Made by a program: the position numbers and the translations under genes. Below, in pieces: positions 44,774 to 53,904 of a stretch of DNA of 64,000 bases (positions are counted from its first letter, which is position 1; each line of letters begins with the position of its first letter). Origin of the DNA: Streptomyces sp. NBC_00483 (GTDB taxonomy: Bacteria > Actinomycetota > Actinomycetes > Streptomycetales > Streptomycetaceae); assembly GCF_036013745.1 (NCBI RefSeq), contig NZ_CP107880.1, positions 4,588,001-4,652,000 of the forward strand. The letters are read 5' to 3'. The notes beneath the pieces are model-generated. The model made no database searches and was not told where the DNA came from. It saw nothing but the letters and a program-made list of their open reading frames with translations.

Positions 44774-45016
44774 GTGCACCACGTGTACAACGGCATGGCG
44801 GCCACGGAGTTGCACGGAGTGGTCTGGCAGAAGAGCAGGCACAGCAACTCGCAGGGTTCCTGCGTGGAGTTCGCGAAGTTGCCCGGCGGAAGGATCGCCG
44901 TGCGCAACTCGAACTTTCCGGAGGGGCCCGCGCTCGTCTATACGCCCGCGGAGATAGAGGCGATGCTCCTCGGCGTGAAGGACGGGGAATTCGACCATCT
45001 GACGGCCGGGGCCTGA
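44774..45016 (+). CDS. DUF397 small protein (WhiJ-locus type)
   Basis: An 80-residue DUF397 protein: VVWQKSRHSNSQGSCVEFAKLP and GGRIAVRNSNFPEGPALVYTPAEI are the hallmark segments. Such proteins are encoded next to XRE/DUF5753 regulators and RsbW-like ATPases in streptomycetes and affect development and antibiotic production by partnering with the regulator. The start is GTG 44774, preceded by GGGGAG at 6 bases. It converges with the ATPase gene. Confidence 0.92.
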   Translation: MHHVYNGMAATELHGVVWQKSRHSNSQGSCVEFAKLPGGRIAVRNSNFPEGPALVYTPAEIEAMLLGVKDGEFDHLTAGA

Positions 45017-45036
45017 CGCGACGTCAATGACCCTTC

Positions 45037-45525
45037 TCACAACCTGAAGAGCGCCCAGACGACTTTTCCGCTCAGCGCTCCGGCCAAGGGGTGCCAGCCC
45101 CAACTGTCGGCGAAGGAGTCGACGAGGAACAGTCCGCGCCCCGACTCCGCCGAGAAGTCGGCGTCGATGTCCACCTCTTGGGCGACCGGACTGTCGTTAC
45201 TGGGATCACGGACCGCGCACACTACGCGCGAAGACCAATGCATCAAGTGGAGCCGTACGGGCGGATCCTGGGAGTGCGGGGTGTCCGCCGGGAGGCCGTG
45301 CCGCAGGGAATTGGTGACCAGTTCGGAGACGACGAGGCAAATATCGTCGAAGCGCTCCAACGCTTCCCAGTCGGCGAGCGTCCTGCGACTGAACTCCCTT
45401 GCGCAGCGCACCGCTTCATAGCGGGCGGGCAGAGCGCAGGACGCGGTGCTGGAGACCGCCGAGGGGTCGACCGGGGGCAACCCCTGCCTTAAAGGCTCGA
45501 GCATGGTCGATCCGTCCGTCCCCAT
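45037..45525 (-). CDS. RsbW-like ATP-binding (anti-sigma factor type) protein
   Basis: A 162-residue protein with an HATPase_c_2 domain: VRCAREFSRRTLADWEALERF, DICLVVSELVTNSLRHG (N-box), FSAESGRGLFLVDSFADSWGWHP (G-box). This group includes anti-sigma kinases, but many Streptomyces paralogues belong to DUF397/XRE loci and lack a cognate sigma factor. The start chosen is ATG 45525, with GGGGAG 8 bases upstream. Confidence 0.9.
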   Translation of the reverse strand: MGTDGSTMLEPLRQGLPPVDPSAVSSTASCALPARYEAVRCAREFSRRTLADWEALERFDDICLVVSELVTNSLRHGLPADTPHSQDPPVRLHLMHWSSRVVCAVRDPSNDSPVAQEVDIDADFSAESGRGLFLVDSFADSWGWHPLAGALSGKVVWALFRL

Positions 45526-45782
45526 GCGAGGCACTCCCCATTTTCGCAGTACGCAGCGAGCGGTGGTGGCGCCATCGTTCCGAATGCGTACAGCGGATGC
45601 AAGGGCAGATGCACGTGCACGCGCCCGACTTGAGCGACCCCGTACCGCTTCTCATGCATTTCTTCCTACGACTTCTTGCGCATGTAGTTCGTGATCTTTC
45701 CGTTTCTGTAACCGAACGAGTACAGACGGGAGCGTTTTAATGGCACACTTCGGCCGTGGACCAATGGGGAGGATGAAGAGAC

Positions 45783-46679
45783 GTGACCGCTGGGGAGGCA
45801 TGGGGGTCGCCCCAGGCGCTGAACTCTGGTGGAGGCTCGGTGGTGCGACGCATCCTGCTGGGCTCACAGCTGAGGCGCCTGCGGGAATCGCACGGGATCA
45901 CCCGCGAGGCCGCCGGCTACTCGATTCGTGCCTCCGAATCGAAGATCAGCCGCATGGAGTTGGGACGGGTGAGCTTCAAGACGCGCGATGTCGCCGACCT
46001 GCTGACGCTGTACGGAGTGGATGACGAGGCGGAGCGCTCTGCGCTGCTCTCGCTCGCGAAGGAGGCCAACGTCGCGGGCTGGTGGCACAGTTACAGCGAC
46101 GTGCTGCCCGGCTGGTTCCCGACGTACCTCGGGCTCGAAGGCGCGGCGACCCAGATCCGCGGCTACGAGGCCCAGTTCGTGCACGGCCTGCTGCAGACCG
46201 AGGGCTATGCCCACGCGGTCGTCGAGCAGGGCATGAAGGGGGCCGCGCGCGAGGACATCGAGCGGCGGGTCGCCCTGCGCATCGAACGGCAGAAGCTGCT
46301 GGTCGACGAGCGGTCTCCGGAGGTGCACATCGTGCTCGACGAGGCCACGGTGCGGCGCGTACAGGGCGGCCGCGAGGTGATGCGCGGACAGCTGGAGCAC
46401 CTCATCGAGCTGACCTCGCTCCCCCATCTGACCCTGCAAATCATGCCGTTCAGCCACGGCTGGCACCCCGGCGAGTCCGGCACGTTCACGATTCTCACGT
46501 TCCCGGAGTCCGACCTCTCGGACGTCGTCTTCCTCGAACAGCTCACCAGCGCCCTGTATTTGGACAAGCGCGAGGACGTGGCGCAGTACGAGAGGGCGAT
46601 GACGGAACTCTCGGACCAGTGCCCCTCGCCCGAGGACAGTGCGCGACTACTGCGTGACGCGCTGTCCGAATTGGCATGA
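45783..46679 (+). CDS. XRE-family regulator with DUF5753 domain (WhiJ-like)
   Basis: A 298-residue DNA-binding protein. The N-terminal helix-turn-helix is LGSQLRRLRESHGITREAAGYSIRASESKISRMELGRVS, followed by the DUF5753 effector domain (WWHSYSDVLPGWFPTYLGLEGAA, GLLQTEGYAHAVVEQGM, LPHLTLQIMPFSHGWHPGESG). WhiJ in S. coelicolor is a developmental repressor whose action is relieved by its small partner. It is encoded with the DUF397 gene and the RsbW-like gene in the same 2-kb locus. Confidence 0.93.
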   Translation: MTAGEAWGSPQALNSGGGSVVRRILLGSQLRRLRESHGITREAAGYSIRASESKISRMELGRVSFKTRDVADLLTLYGVDDEAERSALLSLAKEANVAGWWHSYSDVLPGWFPTYLGLEGAATQIRGYEAQFVHGLLQTEGYAHAVVEQGMKGAAREDIERRVALRIERQKLLVDERSPEVHIVLDEATVRRVQGGREVMRGQLEHLIELTSLPHLTLQIMPFSHGWHPGESGTFTILTFPESDLSDVVFLEQLTSALYLDKREDVAQYERAMTELSDQCPSPEDSARLLRDALSELA

Positions 46680-46775
46680 GTGGCCTGTGAGTTGAGGAAT
46701 TCCCCTCCGTAACTGCGGTTACCGGACCGTACGATGACGTCACATCAGGTGCCCGGCGCTGCAGCAAGGGATTAC

Positions 46776-48233
46776 ATGTCCTACTTCACGGAACTGGACC
46801 GGCAGTACATCGACGGCTCGTGGCGTCCCGGACGCGGGGCGTGGGACATCATCGACTTCAATCCCTATAACGGGGACAAGCTCGCCTCCATCACCGTCGC
46901 CTCCGTCGAAGAGGTCGACGAGGCGTACCGCGCGGCCGAGCGGGTCCAGAAGGACTGGGCGGACACCAACGCGTACGCGCGCCGCGCCGTCTTCGAGCGC
47001 ACGCTGCGCCTCCTGGAGGACCGCGAGGAGGAGATCACCGAGGCGATCATCGACGAGCTCGGTGGTACGCGGGTCAAGGCCGGCTTCGAGCTGCATCTCG
47101 CCAAGGAGTTCCTGCGCGAGTCGGTCCAGCTGGCGCTGCGCCCGCAGTGCAGCGTGATCCCCTCGCCCGTGGACGGCAAGGAGAACCGGCTCTACCGGGT
47201 GCCGGTCGGGGTCGTCGGGGTCATCTCGCCGTTCAACTTCCCCTTCCTGCTGTCCCTGAAGTCCGTCGCGCCCGCGCTCGCGCTCGGCAACGGCGTGGTC
47301 CTCAAGCCGCATCAGAACACCCCGATCACCGGCGGTTCGCTGATCGCGAAGCTCTTCGAGGACGCGGGCCTGCCGGCCGGCCTGCTCAACGTCGTGATCA
47401 CCGACATCGCCGAGATCGGCGACGCGTTCCTGACCCACCCCGTGCCCAAGGTCATCTCCTTCACCGGCTCCGACCAGGTCGGCAGGCATGTCGCGACGGT
47501 CTGCGCCGCGCAGTTCAAGCAGTCGATCCTCGAACTCGGCGGCAACAGCGCGCTGACCGTGCTCGACGACGCCGACATCGACTACGCGGTGGACGCCGCG
47601 GTCTTCAGCCGGTACGTCCACCAGGGCCAGGTCTGCATGGCGGCGAACCGGATCCTCGTGGACCGCAAGGTGGAGAAGGAGTTCACAGAGAAGTTCGTGG
47701 CGAAGGTCTCCTCCCTCAAGGCGGGCGACCCGCGCGACCCCGACACCGTCATCGGCCCCGTCATCAACTCCACGCAGGCGGAAGCGATTTCGAGCGTCGT
47801 CGCCACCGCGGTCGCGGAGGGCGCCAGCGCTCTCGTACGCGGCGGTGTGGACGGGAACATGGTCGAACCGGTCGTACTCACCGGGCTGCCCGCCGACTCC
47901 CCCGTCCTGCGGCAGGAGATCTTCGGTCCTGTCGCCCTGCTCATCCCGTTCGACGGGGACGAGGAGGCGGTGCGGATCGTGAACGACACCCCGTACGGGC
48001 TGAGCGGCGCCGTGCACACGGCCGACGTGGAGCGCGGGGTGGACTTCGCCCAGCGGATCGACACCGGCATGTTCCATGTGAACGACGGGACCGTGCACGA
48101 CGAGCCGCTCGTCGCCTTCGGCGGGCAGAAGCAGTCGGGGATCGGGCGGCTCAACGGCGAGGCGACGCTTGAGGCGTTCACCACGCAGAAGTGGATATCG
48201 GTACAGCGGGGGCGCTCACAGTTCCCGTTCTGA
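46776..48233 (+). CDS. aldehyde dehydrogenase
   Basis: A 485-residue NAD(P)-dependent aldehyde dehydrogenase. VGVISPFNFPFLLSLKSVAPALALGNGVVLKPH carries the cofactor-binding region, LELGGNSALTVLDDADI the general-base Glu, and SRYVHQGQVCMAANRILVD the catalytic Cys. EIFGPVALLIPFDGDEEAV and QKQSGIGRLNGE close the fold. It is most like the benzaldehyde/vanillin dehydrogenase group, but the substrate cannot be fixed from sequence. AAGGG precedes ATG 46776. A reading-frame extension of 14 codons upstream is less likely. Confidence 0.92.
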   Translation: MSYFTELDRQYIDGSWRPGRGAWDIIDFNPYNGDKLASITVASVEEVDEAYRAAERVQKDWADTNAYARRAVFERTLRLLEDREEEITEAIIDELGGTRVKAGFELHLAKEFLRESVQLALRPQCSVIPSPVDGKENRLYRVPVGVVGVISPFNFPFLLSLKSVAPALALGNGVVLKPHQNTPITGGSLIAKLFEDAGLPAGLLNVVITDIAEIGDAFLTHPVPKVISFTGSDQVGRHVATVCAAQFKQSILELGGNSALTVLDDADIDYAVDAAVFSRYVHQGQVCMAANRILVDRKVEKEFTEKFVAKVSSLKAGDPRDPDTVIGPVINSTQAEAISSVVATAVAEGASALVRGGVDGNMVEPVVLTGLPADSPVLRQEIFGPVALLIPFDGDEEAVRIVNDTPYGLSGAVHTADVERGVDFAQRIDTGMFHVNDGTVHDEPLVAFGGQKQSGIGRLNGEATLEAFTTQKWISVQRGRSQFPF

Positions 48234-48258
48234 GGACGTACTGAGGTTGGGAGACGTT

Positions 48259-48768
48259 GTGCGCAGCAGGACCGTGCGGTTCGGGGTGGGCGCTGCCGCC
48301 GTGGTGGCGGCGCTCGCGCTGGGCGGGTGCAGCGGTGGGGGTGACGACGACGGCAAGGCCCAGGACAAGGGCTCGGCCTCGTCCTCGGCCTCGAAGGGGA
48401 GTCCGTCGGCGCCCGACGAAGGGTCTTCGTCCGGGTCCGGGTCCGGGAACAGTTCCGTGAAGGACGCCGAGGGCATCTGGAAGGCGACCACGGGCGGCAA
48501 GCCCGTCGTCCTCGTCGTCGGCGCGAAGCAGGCCGCGCTGACCACCGCCGACGGGCACCTGTGCACCGGGACCCTGGCGGGTTCCGGCAAGCCGACGCTC
48601 ACGCTCAGGTGCGCGGACGGGAACACCGACCGTACGAAGGGCACGGTCGAGTCCAACGACGGCAGCACGATGCGGGTCTCGTGGGACGCGGGCCAGAACG
48701 ACACGTTCAAGAAGTCGAAGGACGGCGAGTTGCCGACCTCCCTGCCCAGCGGCCTCCCGACGAACTGA
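48259..48768 (+). CDS. secreted lipoprotein, unknown function
   Basis: A 169-residue predicted lipoprotein: basic N-terminus RSRTVRFGVG, hydrophobic core AAAVVAALALGGC with a lipobox cysteine at about residue 24, then a Ser/Gly/Asp-rich linker and a compact beta-rich domain (VKDAEGIWKATTGGKPVVLVV, HLCTGTLAGSGKPTLTLRC). The pair of cysteines in the domain could form a disulfide. GTG 48259 has GGGAG upstream. No function recognised. Confidence 0.75.
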   Translation: MRSRTVRFGVGAAAVVAALALGGCSGGGDDDGKAQDKGSASSSASKGSPSAPDEGSSSGSGSGNSSVKDAEGIWKATTGGKPVVLVVGAKQAALTTADGHLCTGTLAGSGKPTLTLRCADGNTDRTKGTVESNDGSTMRVSWDAGQNDTFKKSKDGELPTSLPSGLPTN

Positions 48769-48773
48769 GGCAC

Positions 48774-48802
48774 CTCTGAGGCACTTCTGAGGTGCCTCAG
48801 AG
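48774..48802. terminator. bidirectional terminator with 11-bp stem
   Basis: CTCTGAGGCAC (48774-48784) pairs with GTGCCTCAGAG (48792-48802) over a 7-base loop, between the convergent lipoprotein and FUSC genes. A further CTGAGGCAC copy just upstream makes a competing fold. Confidence 0.75.
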
Positions 48803-51031
48803 TCACCTCTGCTCGGTCGACTCCCGGGTCATCGGCGGTACGTCGGTGTCGAGCGCGTCGGAGAGTTCCTCCAGCGTCTCGAGGAACAGCGCCGCCCCGC
48901 GGCGCACCACCCGGTCGGGGACGCCCTCGCCGTCCCAGGCGTCAAGGGCCTCGCGGACCGGCGTCCAGCGCGGGATCCGGCGCTCGCGGATGGCCTGGGC
49001 GCCGTCGCGGGTCGCGGTGCGCAGCGCGTCGGCGAGCGCGTCCGCGGCGGGCACGGGGGTCGCGCCGCGCTCCGGCAGGTGCGCCTCCATCAGCATCACG
49101 ACGCGGCCGATGTGGTGCAGGGCGTGCGCGGCCTCGTCGGCGGCGGCGTTGGACAGCCCGCGGTGGCGTACAGGTTCGGTCTTGGCGCGGGCCGCGGCCT
49201 GCTCCCAGGCGATGTGCGCGTCACGGGCCTTCAGCAGGGCCTCGCGCACGTCCGGGCAGCTCTTGCCCGCCGGGCTCGCGTAGTGGGCGACGACCGCGGC
49301 GGCGTACTCGCCGAGCGCCTCCAGCCAGTCGGCGAGCCGGGTGCGCAGGCGGGGGGTCTCCCAGGCCGGGTACAGGGCGTACGACAGCATCGCGAGGACG
49401 CCGCCGACGAGCGTGAGGACGACACGCTCCGGGACCGTCTGGCTCCACTCCTGCCCGCCCATGCCGAGCAGGAACACCACGTACATGGCGACGCAGCCCT
49501 GGGCGGCGAGCTGCCCCGTGCGCATCAGCAGGTACATGAGCCCCGCGCACACCACGGCGAGCACCGCGGAGAGATACGTGCCGGGGTGCGCCAGTTGCAG
49601 GATCGCGGTCGCCGCGGTGACGCCGACGAGCGTGCCGCCGAACCGGGCCACCGCCCGTGAGTACGTCTGCGAGAAGTCGGGGCGCATGACCATCACGGCC
49701 GACATCGGCGCCCAGTAGCCGTGCCCGAACGGGAGGACGTCACCGATGAGATACCCGGCGACGGCGACCGCGGCCACGCGATTCGCATGCCGCAAAATCG
49801 GCGACCCGGGCCGCGCCTCCCGCCGGATCGCCCGCGCGGCGACGGGGAGCAGCTGAAAGATGCTGGGCCGCCGCAAGGGCCGTGCGGGCGCGTCGAGCCC
49901 CTGCGGCGGCTGGGCATTCTCGCCACCCTGCGGCGGATGACCACCTTCAAGCCCCTGCGGCGATTGAGCAGCGGGGTCCGGGGCAGAGCCCCGATCTTTG
50001 GGCCCCGTCGGCGATGGCGGCTCGGGATCCTCCGCACCGGTCGGCCGCACCCCACCCGCCGTCTCCAGCACGTCCTTCAGAAGGGACCCAAGACGACTCG
50101 CGGCCCGCTGCGGCGGCCCCGACAGAATCGCCCCGGTGTCCGGGGACCGAAACGTCGCAATCGCCCCCGGCGGAATCTTCACCGGCGACCCGTGCCGAAT
50201 CGCCCTCGCCGCAGCATCCAGAATCGCCCCCGCCGCGGCAAGCAACTCCCGCACCCGGTCCCGCTCCACCCCCTCCTCCGGCACCCCGACCGCCGGATCC
50301 GCCAACGAGGCCAGCACCGGCCGGATCCGCTCGGCGAGCCCCCGCGCACCGTGCAGCTGCGCGGGCCGGGTCCGGGCCTGCCGGGGCGTGAGCGCGGCCG
50401 CGTTCCGCGCCAGCATCAGCGGCTCCGGGTCGAACGCGGCGACCGCATCGTGCCGCAACCGCCGCGCGTAATCGGCCTCCGCCGCAAGCGCGTCGGCGAG
50501 CGCGTCGCGGTGCGCCCCCCATCTGCGTACGGGGAAGAGGATCACCAGCGTAGCCTGGACCAGGCCGCCGAAGGCCATCATCGCCGCGTGGCCCGCGGCC
50601 TCGGCGATCGTCGTCGGCAGGGTGATGGTCACGAGCATCATCGCGACGTTCGACGAGGCCATGATGCCGATGGTCGGCCCCGCCGCCCAGGCGAGACCGG
50701 CGAGATACGTCCACAACGCGAGCAGTGGCAGGAAGAAGAAGAGGTGGGAGCCGGTGAGGTAGCCCAGGAACGTCGAGATGCCGAGGCTCGCGCCGGAGGC
50801 GAGCGCCAGTTCGGGCCGCGGCCGCCAGCTGCGCTGGAACGTGGCGATCGCCGCCTGGTACGCGCCGAAGGCGGAACCGGCCGCCACCGCGGGACCGAAC
50901 AGCGTAAGACTCACCGCGAGCACGATCGCGAGCCCCGCGGCGCCCCGCAGCGCGATCAACGGTTCGAGGCGTTTGCGCTCCACGGTCAGGCCCGAGCGCG
51001 TGGTCACCTTCAACGCCCGGAACCAGCTCAT
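48803..51031 (-). CDS. FUSC-family (aromatic acid exporter type) membrane protein
   Basis: A 742-residue protein of the FUSC/YccS architecture, two blocks of about five to six transmembrane segments each. The first (LIALRGAAGLAIVLAVSLTLFG and following) spans about residues 25-160 and the second (ANRVAAVAVAGYLIGDVLPF, LSAVLAVVCAGLMYLLM, FLLGMGGQEW, LTLVGGVLAMLSYALY) about 420-560. Family members export aromatic carboxylic acids or are of unknown substrate. Between the blocks lies a low-complexity insertion (GLEGGHPPQGGENAQPPQGL) that corresponds to a GC-rich interspersed repeat embedded in the gene. The C-terminal cytoplasmic domain is helical. Confidence 0.85.
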   Translation of the reverse strand: MSWFRALKVTTRSGLTVERKRLEPLIALRGAAGLAIVLAVSLTLFGPAVAAGSAFGAYQAAIATFQRSWRPRPELALASGASLGISTFLGYLTGSHLFFFLPLLALWTYLAGLAWAAGPTIGIMASSNVAMMLVTITLPTTIAEAAGHAAMMAFGGLVQATLVILFPVRRWGAHRDALADALAAEADYARRLRHDAVAAFDPEPLMLARNAAALTPRQARTRPAQLHGARGLAERIRPVLASLADPAVGVPEEGVERDRVRELLAAAGAILDAAARAIRHGSPVKIPPGAIATFRSPDTGAILSGPPQRAASRLGSLLKDVLETAGGVRPTGAEDPEPPSPTGPKDRGSAPDPAAQSPQGLEGGHPPQGGENAQPPQGLDAPARPLRRPSIFQLLPVAARAIRREARPGSPILRHANRVAAVAVAGYLIGDVLPFGHGYWAPMSAVMVMRPDFSQTYSRAVARFGGTLVGVTAATAILQLAHPGTYLSAVLAVVCAGLMYLLMRTGQLAAQGCVAMYVVFLLGMGGQEWSQTVPERVVLTLVGGVLAMLSYALYPAWETPRLRTRLADWLEALGEYAAAVVAHYASPAGKSCPDVREALLKARDAHIAWEQAAARAKTEPVRHRGLSNAAADEAAHALHHIGRVVMLMEAHLPERGATPVPAADALADALRTATRDGAQAIRERRIPRWTPVREALDAWDGEGVPDRVVRRGAALFLETLEELSDALDTDVPPMTRESTEQR
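49946..49999. repeat. interspersed GC-rich repeat embedded in the FUSC coding sequence
   Basis: The motif CCCCTGCGGCG(A/T)TTGAGCAGCGGGGTCCGGG(G/T)CAGAGCCCCGATCTTT, a repeat type common between Streptomyces genes, lies inside the FUSC gene, and a near-identical copy is at 55833-55887. Two additional CC(C)CTGCGGCGG partial copies stand at about 49900 and 49925. In the protein it encodes part of the Pro/Gly-rich insertion. Confidence 0.85.
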
Positions 51032-51094
51032 TTCGCCAGAATACGGGCATCAGCCGTTCCGGACGGCGAGGCCTACGCCCCTCCTGCTCCCCTT

Positions 51095-51448
51095 CTACTC
51101 CCCTTCGCGGAGCACCAGGTCCAGGAGGCCGGGAAAACGGGCGTCGAACTCGGCGCGGCGCAGCCGGTTGAGGCGCCTGGGCCCGGCGTCCCGCTGCTCG
51201 AGCAGGCCCGCCTCACGGAGCACGGAGAAGTGCCGGCTCAGCGTCGCCTTCGTGACCGGCACATCGAAGGTGCCGCAGGTGTGCTCCCAGTCGGCGGCCC
51301 CGGCCAGCCCGCGCACGAGCATGCGGCGCACCGGGTCGGCGAGCGCGACGAGCGCCGCCTCCAGGGAGACGTCCGCCGGTTCGACATGCACCGGCGCCGC
51401 CCGATGGCCGCCCGCCGTACCTTCCGCCGCTGCCCGCACCGCCGCCAT
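51095..51448 (-). CDS. ArsR-family transcriptional regulator
   Basis: A 117-residue winged-helix regulator: ALVALADPVRRMLVRGLAGAADW, then FDVPVTKATLSRHFSVLREAGLLEQRDAGPRRLNRLR. A single Cys in the HTCGTF segment is not enough for a classic metal site. It is divergent from the Gfo/Idh oxidoreductase gene and probably represses it through the inverted repeat in the shared intergenic region. Confidence 0.9.
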   Translation of the reverse strand: MAAVRAAAEGTAGGHRAAPVHVEPADVSLEAALVALADPVRRMLVRGLAGAADWEHTCGTFDVPVTKATLSRHFSVLREAGLLEQRDAGPRRLNRLRRAEFDARFPGLLDLVLREGE

Positions 51449-51502
51449 GCCGTCCTCCCTGTTTCCGGATGAATGATCACGACTCCCCGGACACCCTTGC
51501 CG

Positions 51503-51553
51503 AGTGTTCGATGTCGTGCGTACACTCCGAGCGTTCGTAGATCATCAAACACT
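51503..51553. promoter_or_regulatory. inverted repeat in ArsR/oxidoreductase divergent promoter
   Basis: AGTGTTCGATG (51503-51513) is matched, 10 of 11 bases, by the inverted CATCAAACACT (51543-51553), 29 bases apart and 43 bases upstream of the oxidoreductase start. It is a good candidate operator for the adjacent ArsR protein. Confidence 0.55.
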
Positions 51554-51595
51554 CTAGTGCCTCGTCGCCCCGTTGCCTTGCGGAGGAGCCCCGCC

Positions 51596-52711
51596 ATGTC
51601 CCTTTCCTTGACCCAGCAGTCTCCCGTCCGCGTGGGCATCGTCGGCCTCTCCGCCAAGCGCGGCTGGGCCGCCACCGCCCACCTGCCCGCCCTGCGCCGA
51701 CTCAAGGGCTTTGAAGTGCGCGCACTCTCCGCGAGCAGCGCCGACTCCGCGAGGGCGGCCGCCGAGAAGTACGGCATCGCCCACTCCTTCGGCACCGCCG
51801 CCGAGCTGGCCGCGTCCGACGAGGTCGACCTCGTCGTGGTCACCGTCAAGGTGCCGGACCACCGGGAGATCATCGAGTCCGCCCTCGCCGCGGGGAAGGC
51901 GGTGCTCTCCGAGTGGCCGCTGGGCGTCGATCTCGCCGAGGCCGAGGGGCTCGCCGCGCTCGCCGCGGAGCGCGGCCTGCGCACCTTCACCGGCCTCCAG
52001 GCGCGCTCCGCCCCGCTCGTACGCCACCTGCGCGACCTGATCGCGGACGGCTATGTGGGCGAGGTGCTGTCCACCAGCATCGTGGCGTCCGGGCGCGGCT
52101 GGGGAGCGGAGGTGCCGGAGGGCAGCGCGTATCTCCTGGACCGGTCCACCGGGGCGAACATGCTGACCATCCCGTTCGGCCACACGCTGGACGGGCTGAT
52201 CTCGGTCCTCGGGGACTTCGACGACACCGCGCGGGTCGGCGCCGTCACCGCCACCCGCCGCCGGGAGCTCAAGGACCCGCGCACGGGCGACATCCACCGG
52301 CCCGACGTCCCCGACCAGGTGGTGCTCGGCGGGGTGCTCGCCTCCGGCGCGGTGGCCTCCGTGCACTACCGGGGCGGCACGTCGCGCGGCACCGACTTCC
52401 TCTGGGAGATCAACGGCACCGAGGGCGACCTGGTCGTGACCGGCGACCACGGGCATCTGCAGATGGGCGAGTACACGATCAGCGGGGCGCGCGGCTCCGA
52501 CACCGAACTGTCCGAACTCCCCGTCCCCGAGCGGTACTTCGAGCCCGAGCTCGCGGAGCTGCGCGGCACCCCCGCGTACAACGTCGGCGCCGCCTACGCC
52601 CAGCTCCGCCGCGATCTGGCCGACGGCACGTCCGTCGTCCCCGACTTCGCGCACGCCGTCCGGCACCACCGGCTGCTGGACCGCGTCGAGCGCGCGGCGG
52701 AGAACGGCTGA
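51596..52711 (+). CDS. Gfo/Idh/MocA-family oxidoreductase
   Basis: A 371-residue NAD(P)-dependent oxidoreductase. VRVGIVGLSAKRGWAATAHLPAL carries the dinucleotide-binding turn, FEVRALSASSADSARAAAEKYGIAHS the second strand region, and GKAVLSEWPLGVDLAEAEGL the EKP-type motif, here SEWPL in place of CEKPL, so the usual catalytic lysine is absent. This is typical of galactose 1-dehydrogenase/Gal80-like members. AGGAG lies 8 bases before ATG 51596. It is controlled, probably, by the divergent ArsR. Confidence 0.9.
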   Translation: MSLSLTQQSPVRVGIVGLSAKRGWAATAHLPALRRLKGFEVRALSASSADSARAAAEKYGIAHSFGTAAELAASDEVDLVVVTVKVPDHREIIESALAAGKAVLSEWPLGVDLAEAEGLAALAAERGLRTFTGLQARSAPLVRHLRDLIADGYVGEVLSTSIVASGRGWGAEVPEGSAYLLDRSTGANMLTIPFGHTLDGLISVLGDFDDTARVGAVTATRRRELKDPRTGDIHRPDVPDQVVLGGVLASGAVASVHYRGGTSRGTDFLWEINGTEGDLVVTGDHGHLQMGEYTISGARGSDTELSELPVPERYFEPELAELRGTPAYNVGAAYAQLRRDLADGTSVVPDFAHAVRHHRLLDRVERAAENG

Positions 52712-52720
52712 CGACGTCGG

Positions 52721-53845
52721 CTACGTGTCGAGGCGGGCCCGCTGTGCCGCCTCGACGCCCTCGGCCCAGCCGGCCCCGTCGGTGACGCCCCTCAGCCGCG
52801 TCGTCACGGTCTCGGGGAACATCTCCTCGGCCCGCCCCGTGACCGCGACGTCCCGCGCGGCGAGCACCGGCAGCACCTCGCCCGCCTCACCCACCTCACC
52901 CGTCACCCGCTCGGCGACGGCGGCGAGCCGGTCCCCGATCCGGTGCGCGTACGCGGCGAGGAACGACTGCCGGAAGGTCTTCGTACGCTTGCGACCGCCC
53001 GCCCGCTGCTCGGCCTCGGCGCGCGTCATCGCGGCGGTGGCCTGCACGAGCAACGACGTGTGAAGCACCTCGACGACCTCCAGGTCCGGCTCAAAGCCGA
53101 CCACGGTCGAGAACCCGAACGCGGAGTTCCAGACCGCGCGACAGCGATTGGCGCCCGCCACCGCGTCGAGGAGGACCGCCTTCGCCGTCTCGTAGGGGGC
53201 GTCGACGCCGATCCGACAGGCGGTGGGCGCGTCCTTCGCGTGCGTACGGGAGGCGAGCAGCGCCTCGTCGACCGAGTGCCGGGCCATCAGCTCCTGCGCC
53301 TTCGCCGACAGCGCCTCCGCCTCCGGCGGGTACCCGGTCCGCTCCGCCTTGGCGAGCAGCGCGCGGATCTTCGCCAGGGCGCGCGGCTCGCCCGCCACGG
53401 GGACGGTGATCGACTCACCCGGCACCGACCCGACCGGCTCGATGGCGGGCAGCCGCGCAAGCAGCCGGTACAGCTCCAGGGCGACGGTGGCGCCCGAGAA
53501 CCGGTCCGTGCGCGCGGGTTCCTCCGCCGGAAGCTCGGCGAGCTGGCCGGCCCAGCGCGGCGGCAGGCTCTCGTACCGCTCGGTCTCGGTGCGGATCAGG
53601 CGGGCCGCGAGCCGTTCGTGGGCCGCATCCAGCCCTTCCCCCCGTACGACCATCCGCAGCACGTCGGCCGGCTGCCAGCCGCGCTCCCACGCCCGCCGCA
53701 CGAACTCCCGTCCCCGCAGGGCGAGTTCGGCGTCGGAAGAAGGGTCGGCGGCGAGCAGTGACGCGCCGGTGTCGAGATCGCCGCCGTCGTGGAGGGCGGC
53801 GGCGAAGGCCCGCTCGACCGTGCTGTCACTGCTCGTACCGCTCAT
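52721..53845 (-). CDS. DUF2786 domain protein
   Basis: A 374-residue soluble protein. The DUF2786 segment is clear at about residues 158-200: LAKIRALLAKAERTGYPPEAEALSAKAQELMARHSVDEALL. The preceding helical region (EFVRRAWERGWQPADVLRMVVRG) and the following part (ALLLDAVAGANRCRAVWNSAFG-like region) match similar actinobacterial proteins of unknown role. It ends 10 bases after the convergent oxidoreductase gene. No catalytic motif recognised; phage and plasmid relatives of DUF2786 exist, so a DNA- or RNA-related role is possible. Confidence 0.8.
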   Translation of the reverse strand: MSGTSSDSTVERAFAAALHDGGDLDTGASLLAADPSSDAELALRGREFVRRAWERGWQPADVLRMVVRGEGLDAAHERLAARLIRTETERYESLPPRWAGQLAELPAEEPARTDRFSGATVALELYRLLARLPAIEPVGSVPGESITVPVAGEPRALAKIRALLAKAERTGYPPEAEALSAKAQELMARHSVDEALLASRTHAKDAPTACRIGVDAPYETAKAVLLDAVAGANRCRAVWNSAFGFSTVVGFEPDLEVVEVLHTSLLVQATAAMTRAEAEQRAGGRKRTKTFRQSFLAAYAHRIGDRLAAVAERVTGEVGEAGEVLPVLAARDVAVTGRAEEMFPETVTTRLRGVTDGAGWAEGVEAAQRARLDT

Positions 53846-53904
53846 ACGCCCATGATCTCAGCCCTGCGCGATGCCTCTGCGAGGCGGTTCAGGAGGTGAG
53901 CGTC

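Noticed and set aside
46734..46775. Earlier ATG for the aldehyde dehydrogenase
   Set aside because: The 14 added residues lack homology, while ATG 46776 has AAGGG at a normal distance.
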